64,000 bases of DNA from Paludibacteraceae bacterium (GTDB taxonomy: Bacteria > Bacteroidota > Bacteroidia > Bacteroidales > Paludibacteraceae), in assembly GCA_017439235.1 (NCBI GenBank), contig JAFSJN010000013.1, positions 1 through 64,000 of the forward strand, written 5' to 3'. Below are positions 15,030-23,557 of this stretch, one piece after another (the stretch's first letter is position 1; every line of letters begins with the position of its first letter). A program made the position numbers and the translations under genes. Under the pieces are notes generated by a model. The model worked only from the letters and a program-made list of their open reading frames with translations, had not been told where the DNA came from and searched no databases.

Positions 15030-15838
15030 AACGTATAGTATGTATAATGGCGGTCTGCATGGCCTTAGCGCCCCTCAGCCACGCCGAAGTGACCCACTCG
15101 TTAGGTGTGCAGTTCGGCTTCAACCAACAACTCTATCGCCTCAACACCCCTACCCCTCCGGACGAGGTAAAAGACTGGTCGACCTATAAGAACAGTAAGA
15201 CCAAATTAGGCAAGGACATCCTGAACGGATTGAAGTTGGGTCTGGTATACGACGTCACCTACGTCAAAGGCTTCGGTAACTTCTTCGCCTTTAACTATGT
15301 CTACGGCGTTCACGACTCCAAGTGGGCCGAGTTCCCGTACGATGAGCACGGTAATCCGACGGGAGGTTTTCCGTCCTTAGATGTCAAATCGCATGACGAG
15401 ATGCACACCTTGGAACTGAATATCGACTTCCAATACAAATTCGAGATTGCCAAACAGACCTGGCTCATCCTCTACACCGGTCCTACGGTTCAGTACCGCG
15501 TGCATCACTATGCGAAAGACTTCTTCCGCGGTCACCTCATGCACGACGACAAGTACCCCAACTTCCCGAATCTTATCTTCGGTTACTCGGATACCGAGGA
15601 TATGCATTATTTCCACGACGTGAATGTGCTGTGGGGCTTAGGCGCCGGCTTCCAATACAAGCGTTATTACCTGCGCGGCGGCTACGACTTCGGACTGATG
15701 AATCCCTACAAAGCCGACAACTTCGGCGAGATGGGGTATAAACTGGCTAACGGCAACCCGGACGACCGTCTGACACGCGGACGTATCGACCAATGGAATA
15801 TACGTATAGGAATTTATTTCTGGCAATCGGATAACTGA
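15026..15838 (+). CDS. Outer-membrane beta-barrel protein
   Basis: A 270-residue protein with a signal peptide (MKRIVCIMAVCMALAPLSHA) and alternating aromatic/polar strands (LGVQFGFNQQLYRL, NFFAFNYVYGVHDS, AGFQYKRYYLRGGYDFGLMN). It ends in a strand finishing IRIGIYFWQSDN. It fits the porin-like outer-membrane beta-barrel group (OMP_b-brl_2 type), of which PorT-like proteins are members; I cannot assign it to PorT. Its ATG overlaps the OstA-like stop, so the two are co-expressed. Confidence 0.75.
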   Translation: MKRIVCIMAVCMALAPLSHAEVTHSLGVQFGFNQQLYRLNTPTPPDEVKDWSTYKNSKTKLGKDILNGLKLGLVYDVTYVKGFGNFFAFNYVYGVHDSKWAEFPYDEHGNPTGGFPSLDVKSHDEMHTLELNIDFQYKFEIAKQTWLILYTGPTVQYRVHHYAKDFFRGHLMHDDKYPNFPNLIFGYSDTEDMHYFHDVNVLWGLGAGFQYKRYYLRGGYDFGLMNPYKADNFGEMGYKLANGNPDDRLTRGRIDQWNIRIGIYFWQSDN

Positions 15839-15852
15839 TTTACTGCTCCCTC

Positions 15853-17868
15853 ATGATTCCACGCGACACCATAGACCGCATCTTTTCCGCTGCCCGTATC
15901 GAAGAGGTAGTGAGTGACTACGTGTCGCTCAAGAAACGCGGTGCTAACCTTATCGGTCTCTGTCCCTTCCACGACGAGAAGACCGGTTCGTTTACCGTGT
16001 CGCCGTCGAAAGGTATCTATAAATGTTTCGGATGCGGCAAGGCCGGCAATGCCGTGGGTTTCATCATGGAGATAGAGCAATGCGGCTACATAGAAGCCCT
16101 GCGCATGCTCGCCAAACGCTATCATATAGAGATAGAAGAGCGCGAACTGACCCAGGAAGAACAGCAGCGCCAAGATGACCGCGAGTCAATGTTTGTGGTG
16201 AACGAATGGGCCAACGAGTGGTTCCAAAAACAGTTGTGGGACACCCGCGAGGGACAAGCCGTAGGACTGACTTACCTGCGCGAGAGAGGTTTGCAAGATG
16301 AGACCATTCATAAGTTTAAGATTGGCTACTCGCCGGACAAGAGCCTGCTGAGCAAAGAGGCCGTGCAACACGGTTTTGCAGAGAAATACCTGCTTAACGA
16401 TTCGCAGAATGCACCGTTTGTGGGCACCGGTGTGTGTCTCAAATCCGAAGACGGCCGTCTGTACGACCGCTTCCATTCGCGCGTCATCTTCCCCTTCTTC
16501 TCGCAATCGGGCAAGGTAGTGGGTTTTGCCGGACGACTGCTCAAGAAAAGTGACAAAGCCGGTAAGTATGTCAACTCGCCTACCTCGCCGCTGTTTGAGA
16601 AACATAACGAGTTGTTCGGCCTCTTCCAAGCCAAGCAGTCGATAGCCCGCCTCAATCATGCTTACCTGGTAGAAGGCCAGATGGACGTTATCTCGATGTA
16701 CCAGGCCGGCATCACCAATGTAGTAGCCAGCGGAGGCACTGCATTGACGACGCCCCAAATCAAACTCCTGCACCGTTTCACCAACAGCATTACAGTCCTC
16801 TACGACGGCGATGCGGCAGGTATTCACGCGGCGGTACGAGGTATAGATATGATTTTGGAAGAAGGCATCAACGTCAAAGTGCTGCTCCTGCCCGAAGGCG
16901 AAGACCCGGACTCGTATGCCCGCTCGCACAATGCCGACGACTTTATTGCCTATATAGAAGCCAACCAGACCGACTTCATTCGTTTCAAGGCCAAACTGCT
17001 GAGTGCCGAAGCCGGTTCGGACCCTATCAAACGCAGTGCGCTGATACGCTCGGTAGTCGATTCGATAGCCGTTATACCGGATGCTATTACGCGGCAAGTA
17101 TATATTAAAGACTGCGCTGACCTACTGAAGATGGACGAGCGGCTGCTACTCAGCGAAGTGAATAAGTCGCGCCGTCAACGTTATGCCGAGCCGCAAAAAG
17201 AAGGTGAGGCTGCGCCCAAAGAGGAGACACCGATTAACGAACCTGCACCCGCCCCTGTGGAGACCAAGCCCGCTCCTACTGCTACCCCTCGGCAGGCACA
17301 GTTTGCTACCAACTATAAGAACATTATCCGCCTCATCATTCGCTACGGCGAACGCGATTTATACGCCTACGAAGACGGTTCGGTAGTGACCGTTGGCGAA
17401 TATGTGATTTCCGACATGCGCAATGACGAGATAGTGCCCGATGAGCCTATCTACCAAAAGATTATTGACGAATATATGGCGCATTGCCATGAAGAGGGCT
17501 TTGTGGCAGAGCGATTCTTTGTGCAGCATCCAGATACGGAAATTAGCCGTCTGGCTGCCAATCTGGCTACGGATAAATACCAACTCAGTCGCATCTTCTC
17601 CAAACAGGCCATATCGGAGAATGTGGTTCAGGAAGTAAACCAGCAGACCGATGCAGACCGCTTGCCGGAGTTGACGCAGCGACTGCTATTGGAACTCAAA
17701 TATACGGTTGTCAACGAGCGCATCGCGTTACTGGAGAAGATGTTGGCAGACGCACAGACCGGAGGCGATTGGAATACCATTCGCGAACTGCTGCAACAAC
17801 AACCTATCCTCCACCAACTCCGCACCGAGATTTGTAAGGCGTTGGGCAATCGTGTAATAGTAGGCTGA
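15853..17868 (+). CDS. dnaG: DNA primase DnaG
   Basis: DnaG makes RNA primers for replication. The N-terminal zinc ribbon (CPFHDEKTGSFTVSPSKGIY then CFGCG, about residues 40-65) and the catalytic core (RVIFPF, VVGFAGR) are present, as is the TOPRIM acid motif VEGQMDVISMYQAG at about residue 272. The C-terminal 200 residues form the helicase-binding region after a proline-rich linker (about 455-480). Total length 671 is normal for Bacteroidetes. Its stop overlaps the ATG of the radical SAM gene. Confidence 0.95.
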   Translation: MIPRDTIDRIFSAARIEEVVSDYVSLKKRGANLIGLCPFHDEKTGSFTVSPSKGIYKCFGCGKAGNAVGFIMEIEQCGYIEALRMLAKRYHIEIEERELTQEEQQRQDDRESMFVVNEWANEWFQKQLWDTREGQAVGLTYLRERGLQDETIHKFKIGYSPDKSLLSKEAVQHGFAEKYLLNDSQNAPFVGTGVCLKSEDGRLYDRFHSRVIFPFFSQSGKVVGFAGRLLKKSDKAGKYVNSPTSPLFEKHNELFGLFQAKQSIARLNHAYLVEGQMDVISMYQAGITNVVASGGTALTTPQIKLLHRFTNSITVLYDGDAAGIHAAVRGIDMILEEGINVKVLLLPEGEDPDSYARSHNADDFIAYIEANQTDFIRFKAKLLSAEAGSDPIKRSALIRSVVDSIAVIPDAITRQVYIKDCADLLKMDERLLLSEVNKSRRQRYAEPQKEGEAAPKEETPINEPAPAPVETKPAPTATPRQAQFATNYKNIIRLIIRYGERDLYAYEDGSVVTVGEYVISDMRNDEIVPDEPIYQKIIDEYMAHCHEEGFVAERFFVQHPDTEISRLAANLATDKYQLSRIFSKQAISENVVQEVNQQTDADRLPELTQRLLLELKYTVVNERIALLEKMLADAQTGGDWNTIRELLQQQPILHQLRTEICKALGNRVIVG

Positions 17869-18635
17869 TGCTATTCGATACCATCATATATGGCCCTATT
17901 CATTCGCGCCGCTTGGGCGTGTCGCTCGGTGTCAACCTGTTGCCGACCGACCATAAGGTGTGCACCTTCGATTGCGTCTATTGCGAATGCGGCTGGAATA
18001 CGCCCGTCTCGCACCCTATACTCCCCACGCGCGAACAGGTAAAAGAGGCTTTGGAACAACAACTCGCTTCCTTCGCCGCCAATCAATCGCCCTTAGACGT
18101 CATCACTTTCTCGGGCAATGGCGAGCCGACCCTGCATCCCGATTTTGAGGATATCATAGCCGACACCTGCGCCTTGCGCGACCGCTATTATCCTCAGGCT
18201 AAAGTGTCCGTCTTGAGTAACTCCACGCAGATAGGACGCGAAGAGGTGCGCCGCGCACTCATGCTCTGCGACAACCGCATCCTCAAACTCGACTCGGCCA
18301 TTGACACCACGATGCGCCTTATCGACCGACCATCGAATAATGAACTGACGGTAGCCGCTATCGTTGAACGGCTGAAAGCCTTTGAGGGGCAGTTTACCCT
18401 GCAGACTTGTTTCCTGAGGGGCGACTATTACGGCACGCCCATCGACAACACCACGCCGGACGAGTTGCAAGCCTGGTACCGCGTAGTGGACACCCTCCGG
18501 CCGCAACAAATCATGATTTACGTCATCGATAGAGCGACACCGCTGAAGACTTTAGAGAAACTGTCCCGTCCGGAAATGGAGGCTATAGCGGCTCCGCTGA
18601 TTCAACAAGGGTATAACGTCCTTATCTCCGCCTAA
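17868..18635 (+). CDS. Radical SAM protein
   Basis: The 255-residue protein carries CTFDCVYC (Cys 32, 36, 39), the CxxxCxxC ligand set for the radical SAM [4Fe-4S] cluster. It also has the GNGEPTLHPDF glycine/glutamate motif near residue 85 and the opening IYGPIHSRRLGVSLGVNLLP, typical of a conserved single-domain radical SAM family in Bacteroidetes and Firmicutes. Its substrate is not established. It is joined by overlapping stop/start codons to dnaG and to the glycosyltransferase gene. Confidence 0.85.
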   Translation: MLFDTIIYGPIHSRRLGVSLGVNLLPTDHKVCTFDCVYCECGWNTPVSHPILPTREQVKEALEQQLASFAANQSPLDVITFSGNGEPTLHPDFEDIIADTCALRDRYYPQAKVSVLSNSTQIGREEVRRALMLCDNRILKLDSAIDTTMRLIDRPSNNELTVAAIVERLKAFEGQFTLQTCFLRGDYYGTPIDNTTPDELQAWYRVVDTLRPQQIMIYVIDRATPLKTLEKLSRPEMEAIAAPLIQQGYNVLISA

Positions 18636-19567
18636 TGAAGATCTTCGTTGCACCACTCAACTGGGGACTGGGACACGCTACGCGCTGCGTCCCGCTCATC
18701 CGACAATGGATAGCCGAAGGGCATCAGGTGGTCTTAGGTGGTGACGGCGAGAGTCTGCAAGTGCTGCAGCAGCATTTTCCCGATTTACCGGCTATTGCTC
18801 TCCCGCACCTGCAACTTAGGTATTCATCCGGACGCAGTCAGGTATTAGCTATCCTGCGTTCCCTGCCCCACCTCATCGCTGTATCGCGTGCGGAGCATAA
18901 GGCTTTGCAGCGCATCCTCGAGGAACAACACTTCGACCTTATCGTCTCCGACAACCGCTTTGGACTATATCTGAGTCGTCGCTCGCGCACTCGTCATCCT
19001 AATACGCGCTGCGTTTATATGACGCATCAACTGACGATATTGTTGCCGCGCGGTTGGCGTCGGTTGCAACCCTTGGTGCGACGTTTGCACGCCCACATCT
19101 ATGGCCATTATGATGAGGTTTGGATACCCGACTTTGCCGAGGCCACCCATAGTCTGGCCGGCATTATGAGTCATCCTTCCTCCTTCCGATACCTCGGTCC
19201 GCTCAGCCGCTTCGAGGCGTCTACATCTTACACCGTACACCCTACGCCTTACACTGTGGTCGCCCTCCTCTCCGGATTGGAGCCGCATAGGACGATGTTG
19301 GAGCAGGCAATTCGTGAGCGCTATCGGGGACAGGAGGAACAATTGCTTATTGCCCGCGGTAAATATCCCTCGCTCAGCGATGACGAGTTAGCCTCGGCTC
19401 TCCTGCAAGCCAAACACATTATCGCCCGCTCCGGCTACTCGACTATTATGGATTTACACGCCTTAGGATTGCTGCGCAAATGGCACGAAGGGCGCGTGAC
19501 GATAGAACTTATCCCCACTCCCGGCCAACCGGAACAGGAATATCTGGCTCAATACATTCGTCAATAG
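18635..19567 (+). CDS. Glycosyltransferase-like protein of the MurG/GT28 fold
   Basis: The 310-residue protein begins with FVAPLNWGLGHATRCVPLIR, a nucleotide-sugar glycosyltransferase start with the GLGHA-x-R motif, and ends with an IIARSGYSTIMDL acceptor/donor signature. It resembles the family annotated as Glyco_trans_1_3; donor and acceptor are unknown. Between the two lobes, STSYTVHPTPYTVVALLSG includes about 12 residues encoded by a heptamer repeat (19220-19254). Last gene of the plus-strand run that starts at ribD. Confidence 0.75.
   Translation: MKIFVAPLNWGLGHATRCVPLIRQWIAEGHQVVLGGDGESLQVLQQHFPDLPAIALPHLQLRYSSGRSQVLAILRSLPHLIAVSRAEHKALQRILEEQHFDLIVSDNRFGLYLSRRSRTRHPNTRCVYMTHQLTILLPRGWRRLQPLVRRLHAHIYGHYDEVWIPDFAEATHSLAGIMSHPSSFRYLGPLSRFEASTSYTVHPTPYTVVALLSGLEPHRTMLEQAIRERYRGQEEQLLIARGKYPSLSDDELASALLQAKHIIARSGYSTIMDLHALGLLRKWHEGRVTIELIPTPGQPEQEYLAQYIRQ
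19220..19254 (+). repeat. Heptamer tract in the glycosyltransferase linker
   Basis: TCTACAT, CTTACAC, CGTACAC, CCTACGC, CTTACAC: five units at exact 7-nt spacing, C/T-rich rather than A/T-rich, translated in frame between the protein's two lobes. Confidence 0.8.
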
Positions 19568-19603
19568 TGTGCGCGCGTGTGCGTACCTTAAATAAATAAA
19601 AAA

Positions 19604-19632
19604 AGAAAAGCGGCCTTGTGAGCCGCTTCTCT
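19604..19632 (-). terminator. Terminator of the GAPDH gene
   Basis: On the minus strand AGAGAAGCGGC pairs with GCCGCTTTTCT across a seven-base loop and is followed by a T-rich run. It lies 22 nt past the GAPDH stop, and may also stop plus-strand transcription from the glycosyltransferase. Confidence 0.75.
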
Positions 19633-19653
19633 TGTAATAGGTGGTATTCCCGA

Positions 19654-20721
19654 TTACTTGAGTTCTGCCAAGTATTTGATAGTGCGAACCATCTGGCTGG
19701 TGTAGCTGTTCTCGTTGTCGTACCAGCTAACAACCTGTACCTGATAGGTGTCGTCGTCAATCTTAGCCACCATGGTCTGAGTAGCATCGAAGAGCGAACC
19801 GTACTTCATACCGATAACATCGCTCGATACGATCTCGTCCTCAGTGTAACCGAAGCTCTCGGTACCTGCAGCCTTCATAGCAGCATTGATGCCCTCTTTG
19901 GTGATGTCTTTACCCTTAACAACGGCAACCAGGATAGTGGTCGAGCCGGTGGGAGTCGGAACGCGTTGTGCGCTACCGATGAGCTTACCGTTCAGTTCAG
20001 GAATTACCAAACCGATAGCCTTGGCAGCACCGGTGCTGTTGGGAACGATGTTCTGAGCACCTGCACGGCTACGACGGAGGTCACCCTTACGTTGCGGACC
20101 ATCGAGAATCATCTGGTCGCCGGTGTAAGCGTGGATAGTGCTCATAATACCGCTCTGGATAGGAGCATAAGCATTCAAAGCAGCTGCCATAGGTGCCAAG
20201 CAGTTGGTGGTGCAAGAAGCAGCGGAGATAACCTTATCAGCCGGAGTCAGAGTCTTGTGGTTAACGTTGTAAACGATGGTGGGCAGATCGTTGCCTGCGG
20301 GAGCAGAGATAACGACTTTCTTTGCGCCGGCCTGGATATGAGCCTCAGCTTTAGCCTTGCTGGTATAGAAACCGGTGCACTCCAAAACTACATCGATACC
20401 GAGTTTGCCCCAGGGCAGCTCAGCTGCGTTCGGCATAGCGTAGATAGTAATCTCCTTGCCGTCAACGATAATCGAACCCGGAACGAGAACGGTCTTGCCA
20501 TCCTCAGCGAGTTGAGCGTCTTTGTAAGCTACAGTGTGCTTGCCCTCACCGAACTTGCCTGCGAAACCACCTTGAGCGGTGTCGTATTTCAGAAGGTGAG
20601 CCAACATCTTCGGGCTGGTCAAGTCGTTGATTGCAACAACTTCGTAACCCTCAGCTTCAAACATCTGACGGAATGCCAGACGACCAATACGGCCAAAACC
20701 GTTAATTGCTACTTTTGTCAT
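19654..20721 (-). CDS. gap: Glyceraldehyde-3-phosphate dehydrogenase
   Basis: GAPDH oxidises glyceraldehyde-3-phosphate to 1,3-bisphosphoglycerate with NAD, in the cytoplasm. The NAD fold begins [15 protein letters not shown], the catalytic cysteine is in [12 protein letters not shown] (Cys170), and the C-terminus has [13 protein letters not shown]. At 355 residues it is somewhat longer than the 330-340 typical, with extra residues around GDDLP/APAGND-type loops. It has its own promoter (20796-20827) and terminator, so it is monocistronic, as expected of a highly expressed glycolytic gene. Confidence 0.95.
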   Translation of the reverse strand: MTKVAINGFGRIGRLAFRQMFEAEGYEVVAINDLTSPKMLAHLLKYDTAQGGFAGKFGEGKHTVAYKDAQLAEDGKTVLVPGSIIVDGKEITIYAMPNAAELPWGKLGIDVVLECTGFYTSKAKAEAHIQAGAKKVVISAPAGNDLPTIVYNVNHKTLTPADKVISAASCTTNCLAPMAAALNAYAPIQSGIMSTIHAYTGDQMILDGPQRKGDLRRSRAGAQNIVPNSTGAAKAIGLVIPELNGKLIGSAQRVPTPTGSTTILVAVVKGKDITKEGINAAMKAAGTESFGYTEDEIVSSDVIGMKYGSLFDATQTMVAKIDDDTYQVQVVSWYDNENSYTSQMVRTIKYLAELK

Positions 20722-20740
20722 AGTGATAAAAAATTTAGTT

Positions 20741-20780
20741 TATTATTGTTTGATATTGTTTGATGTCGTTTGAGGTTGTT
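20741..20780 (-). repeat. 10-nt-period run in the GAPDH leader
   Basis: Four roughly decamer units (plus strand TATTGTTTGA, TATTGTTTGA, TGTCGTTTGA, GGTTGTTTTT) fill the 5' leader between promoter and start codon. Confidence 0.6.
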
Positions 20781-20795
20781 TTTCAAACCGGACTG

Positions 20796-20827
20796 CAAAA
20801 TTACGCAAAATCCTGCATATACACAAA
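20796..20827 (-). promoter_or_regulatory. GAPDH promoter
   Basis: TAATTTTG (20796-20803, minus strand) and TTTG (20824-20827) are spaced by 20 nt. The bases after the -7 element (CAGTCCGGTTTGAAAA) closely match those after the promoter of the NifU-like gene at 23307-23337. Confidence 0.75.
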
Positions 20828-20864
20828 CTTTTCTACATTTTGATAACTCAAGTTATCATTTTTC

Positions 20865-21299
20865 CTACTTCCTGCCAAAATCGGCCGGTATCTCGCCCCA
20901 TAGCGACGTCTCCCACTTGCAGATAGGCGTCGTCCACGTATTGGCTTGCAACCACGCTTCGGCCTTGCGAACGGTCAGTAGCAGGTCTTGGTTCTGGGCG
21001 GTCCACTCCAACTTACTCTTGCATTTCCTCGCCCTCACCCACGCCAAAGCTGTTATGCTGTCGGTATAGAGTGTCCAGGGCAAGTGATGCTGCTTTAGGT
21101 AGGCCAGGCCCAGCACTAAGGCCAGGAACTCACCAATGTTATTGGTGCCCTGCACATACGGACCTCGACGGAACACTTCCGTGCCCGTATCCGCTATCAC
21201 GCCGCGAAACTCCATGATGCCCGGATTACCCGAGCACGCAGCATCCACAGCCAACGCCGGTAGTTTAGGCTGGATTATATTACTTCCTTGATTCAACAT
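20865..21299 (-). CDS. rnhA: Ribonuclease HI
   Basis: RNase HI cuts RNA in RNA-DNA hybrids. The start chosen is MLNQG at 21299, because the family pattern begins soon after with LAVDAACSGNPG; an in-frame extension to 21338 lacks family character. The catalytic acids are seen in VDAACSGN (Asp), NIGEFLAL (Glu) and LYTDS (Asp), and LEWTAQNQDLL follows. The 144-residue length is normal. It lies between tRNA-Arg and the GAPDH promoter on the same strand, and I see no strong terminator after it. Confidence 0.88.
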   Translation of the reverse strand: MLNQGSNIIQPKLPALAVDAACSGNPGIMEFRGVIADTGTEVFRRGPYVQGTNNIGEFLALVLGLAYLKQHHLPWTLYTDSITALAWVRARKCKSKLEWTAQNQDLLLTVRKAEAWLQANTWTTPICKWETSLWGEIPADFGRK

Positions 21300-21429
21300 G
21301 TATCTTCTCTTCTTGTCCCGCCAAGAAATAAAGCACATAGTGCTATTTCGCAGGCGGAGAGCGGGTTAACGGCGAAAACTCTTATGAGCGACGAGTCGCG
21401 AATCGTGTTGAGCCGTATAACACGCAAAG

Positions 21430-21501
21430 TAGTCCCACCGGGAATCGAACCCGGATCTAAGGTTTAGGAAACCCGTATTCTATCCATTGAACTATGGAAC
21501 C
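21430..21501 (-). tRNA. tRNA-Arg (anticodon CCU)
   Basis: The 72-nt sequence folds as a cloverleaf: acceptor GGTTCCA with TGGGACT, a short D-arm, anticodon stem with loop TTCCTAA, and T-arm CCGGG-TTCGATT-CCCGG. Anticodon CCT at 21466-21468 reads AGG. One stem pair (C27-T43) is mismatched. The CCA end is not encoded. It starts only three bases downstream of the terminator tract of the GGGtGRT gene. Confidence 0.92.
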
Positions 21502-21503
21502 CC

Positions 21504-21534
21504 AAAAAAGAGGACTGCCTATGCGGCAATCCTC
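21504..21534 (-). terminator. Terminator of the GGGtGRT gene
   Basis: GAGGATTGCC pairs with GGCAGTCCTC (21510-21534, one mismatch) on the minus strand and is followed by six Ts, 12 nt after the stop codon and directly before tRNA-Arg. Confidence 0.85.
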
Positions 21535-21545
21535 CTTTGGTCTAT

Positions 21546-22556
21546 TTACTTATTCAGCGCCAAAGCAACGTTTACAGCGCACGCTACGGTGCAACCTACC
21601 ATCGGGTTGTTACCGATGCCCAGGAAGCCCATCATCTCAACGTGTGCGGGAACGGAACTCGAACCTGCGAACTGAGCGTCGCTGTGCATACGGCCAAGCG
21701 TATCGGTCATACCATAAGATGCAGGTCCGGCTGCCATGTTATCGGGGTGCAGCGTACGACCTGTACCACCACCGGAAGCAACCGAGAAGTACGGTTTACC
21801 GGCCAGAATACGCTCTTTCTTATACGTACCTGCTACCGGGTGTTGGAAGCGGGTCGGGTTGGTCGAGTTACCGGTAATCGATACGTCAACATTCTCGTGC
21901 CACAGGATAGCTACGCCTTCGCGTACATCGTCAGCACCGTAGCAGTTCACCTTGGCGCGCGGACCATTGCTGTAAGCTTTCTTGCGAACAATTTTCAGTT
22001 CGCCCGTGAAGTAATCGAACTCAGTCTGTACATAGGTAAATCCGTTGATACGGCTGATGATCATAGCGGCATCTTTGCCCAGACCGTTCAAGATGCAGCG
22101 GAGCGGTTTCTGGCGCACCTTGTTGGCCATCTCGGCGATCTTAATAGCACCTTCGGCTGCAGCGAAACTCTCGTGGCCGGCCAGGAAAGCGAAGCACTCG
22201 GTCTCCTCGCGGAGCAGACGAGCAGCTAAGTTACCGTGACCCAGACCTACCTTACGGTCATCAGCTACAGAACCGGGGATACAGAAAGCCTGCAAACCGA
22301 TACCGATAGCCTCAGCAGCGTCAGCGGCATTCTTGCAACCTTTCTTAATAGCGATAGCGGAACCTACTACATAGGCCCACTTAGCGTTCTCAAAACAGAT
22401 ACGTTGGGTCTCCTCACAGGTCATATAAGGATCCAATCCATATTGTTCACAAATCTCATTAGCCTCTTCAATAGACTTGATGCCGTTGGCATTCAGAGCA
22501 GCGAGAATCTGTTTCTCGCGGCGGTCTTGCGACTCAAATTGAACGGGACGAATCAT
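21546..22556 (-). CDS. GGGtGRT family protein
   Basis: A 336-residue cytoplasmic protein containing the family's name-giving motif in SVASGGGTGRTLHPDN (about residue 265). It also has a conserved GLGHGNLAARLLREETECFA stretch (about 122-141) and CTVACAVNVALALNK at the end. This family is widely conserved in anaerobic Bacteroidetes and Clostridia. To my knowledge its biochemical role is undescribed, although a NifU-like scaffold protein is its usual neighbour. Here the neighbour is the gene just upstream. The ribosome-binding site AAGGAG overlaps that gene's stop codon, so translation is coupled. Several cysteines (for example CEQYG, CEETQRIC, CTVAC) could bind metal, but no standard cluster motif is complete. 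Confidence 0.85.
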   Translation of the reverse strand: MIRPVQFESQDRREKQILAALNANGIKSIEEANEICEQYGLDPYMTCEETQRICFENAKWAYVVGSAIAIKKGCKNAADAAEAIGIGLQAFCIPGSVADDRKVGLGHGNLAARLLREETECFAFLAGHESFAAAEGAIKIAEMANKVRQKPLRCILNGLGKDAAMIISRINGFTYVQTEFDYFTGELKIVRKKAYSNGPRAKVNCYGADDVREGVAILWHENVDVSITGNSTNPTRFQHPVAGTYKKERILAGKPYFSVASGGGTGRTLHPDNMAAGPASYGMTDTLGRMHSDAQFAGSSSVPAHVEMMGFLGIGNNPMVGCTVACAVNVALALNK

Positions 22557-22559
22557 AGC

Positions 22560-23261
22560 TTACTCCTTTCTTGGGTCAATAGATTTAACGGCACCCTGTT
22601 CTTTCGTTGTACGGCCATACGTACCGGTGACGCTCTTCAGGGCCTCATTGGCGTCAACACCTTTCTTAATAGCGTCCATGAACTTGCCCATGTGGACGTA
22701 TTCATATCCGCAGATCTCGTTGTCTTCATCCAAATACTCTTTGGTGATGTAGCCTTCGGTCAGTTGCAGATAACGCGGGCCTTTAGCCTTAGTCGAATAG
22801 AGCGTACCGCATTGGCTTACCAGTCCCTTACCCAGGTCTTCCAGACCGGCACCGATTGTTAGACCGCCTTCCGAGAACGCACTCTGCGTACGGCCATAAA
22901 CGATCTGCAGGAACAACTCGCGCATAGCCGTGTTGATGGCGTCGCATACGAGATCAGTGTTCAGGGCTTCGAGAATCGTCTTACCGGGCAGAATCTCTGC
23001 TGCCATAGCGGCACTGTGCGTCATACCCGAGCAACCGATAGTCTCTACTAGAGCCTCTTCGATGATGCCGTCCTTAACATTCAAACTCAGTTTGCACGCA
23101 CCCTGCTGAGGAGCGCACCAACCTATTCCGTGGGTCATACCCGAGATATCCGAGATCTCTTTGGCTTTCACCCACTTTCCCTCTTCGGGGATGGGAGCCG
23201 GTCCGTGATGAGGACCTTTGGCTACCTGGCACATGTTCTGTACCTCTTTGCTGTAAATCAT
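22560..23261 (-). CDS. NifU-like iron-sulfur scaffold protein, GGGtGRT partner
   Basis: The 233-residue protein resembles the N-terminal scaffold domain of NifU/IscU in the segment KLSLNVKDGIIEEALVETIG followed by CSGMTHSAAMAAEILPGK, where a cysteine follows a beta hairpin. Further cysteines occur in GWCAPQQGAC and SQCGTL. Such domains hold nascent Fe-S clusters. It is longer than IscU (about 130 residues) and begins with MCQVAKGPHHGPAPIPEEGKW-like sequence that is peculiar to this partner family. It is the first gene of a two-gene operon with the GGGtGRT protein, with promoter at 23307-23337. A role in cluster supply for the GGGtGRT protein is inferred. Confidence 0.8.
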   Translation of the reverse strand: MIYSKEVQNMCQVAKGPHHGPAPIPEEGKWVKAKEISDISGMTHGIGWCAPQQGACKLSLNVKDGIIEEALVETIGCSGMTHSAAMAAEILPGKTILEALNTDLVCDAINTAMRELFLQIVYGRTQSAFSEGGLTIGAGLEDLGKGLVSQCGTLYSTKAKGPRYLQLTEGYITKEYLDEDNEICGYEYVHMGKFMDAIKKGVDANEALKSVTGTYGRTTKEQGAVKSIDPRKE

Positions 23262-23306
23262 GTGTTAAAGGTATTGTTTGTTAATTGTTGTTTTCAAAAC
23301 CGGCTA

Positions 23307-23337
23307 CAAAATTACAAATAATTTTGGATATACGCAA
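23307..23337 (-). promoter_or_regulatory. Promoter of the NifU-like/GGGtGRT operon
   Basis: TAATTTTG (23307-23314) with TTG (23335-23337) at 20-nt spacing on the minus strand. The transcribed bases GTAGCCGGTTTTGAAAACAA resemble the GAPDH leader start. Confidence 0.7.
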
Positions 23338-23384
23338 GCAAGCGCGCATTTTTCGTAAAAAAAACTGATTTTTGCGCGCTGGAA

Positions 23385-23416
23385 TTTGCAAATTCGGAGA
23401 ATTTGTATTATCTTTG
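23385..23416 (+). promoter_or_regulatory. Promoter of the 109-aa gene
   Basis: TTTG (23385-23388), a 20-nt spacer, then TATCTTTG (23409-23416): a perfect Bacteroidetes promoter pointing away from the NifU-like operon. It leaves a leader of about 135 nt before the start at 23558. The leader is rich in GAGA/GGAA runs, and I see no known riboswitch in it. Confidence 0.75.
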
Positions 23417-23557
23417 TATTCGAATTCATATTCCTCTTATTTGACTCACATATATAGCCAAATCAGACTAACGAGACACAATCGAGAGAGAATCGGAACG
23501 AGACTGGAAAGGGACTCATACCGGGGCGACACATGGTTAACTTAAACTACCAACTTT

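Noticed and set aside
19618-20763. 381-codon plus-strand open frame opposite GAPDH
   Set aside because: It mirrors the GAPDH coding sequence. Codon bias of a conserved gene keeps the antisense frame open; it has no promoter or recognisable domain.
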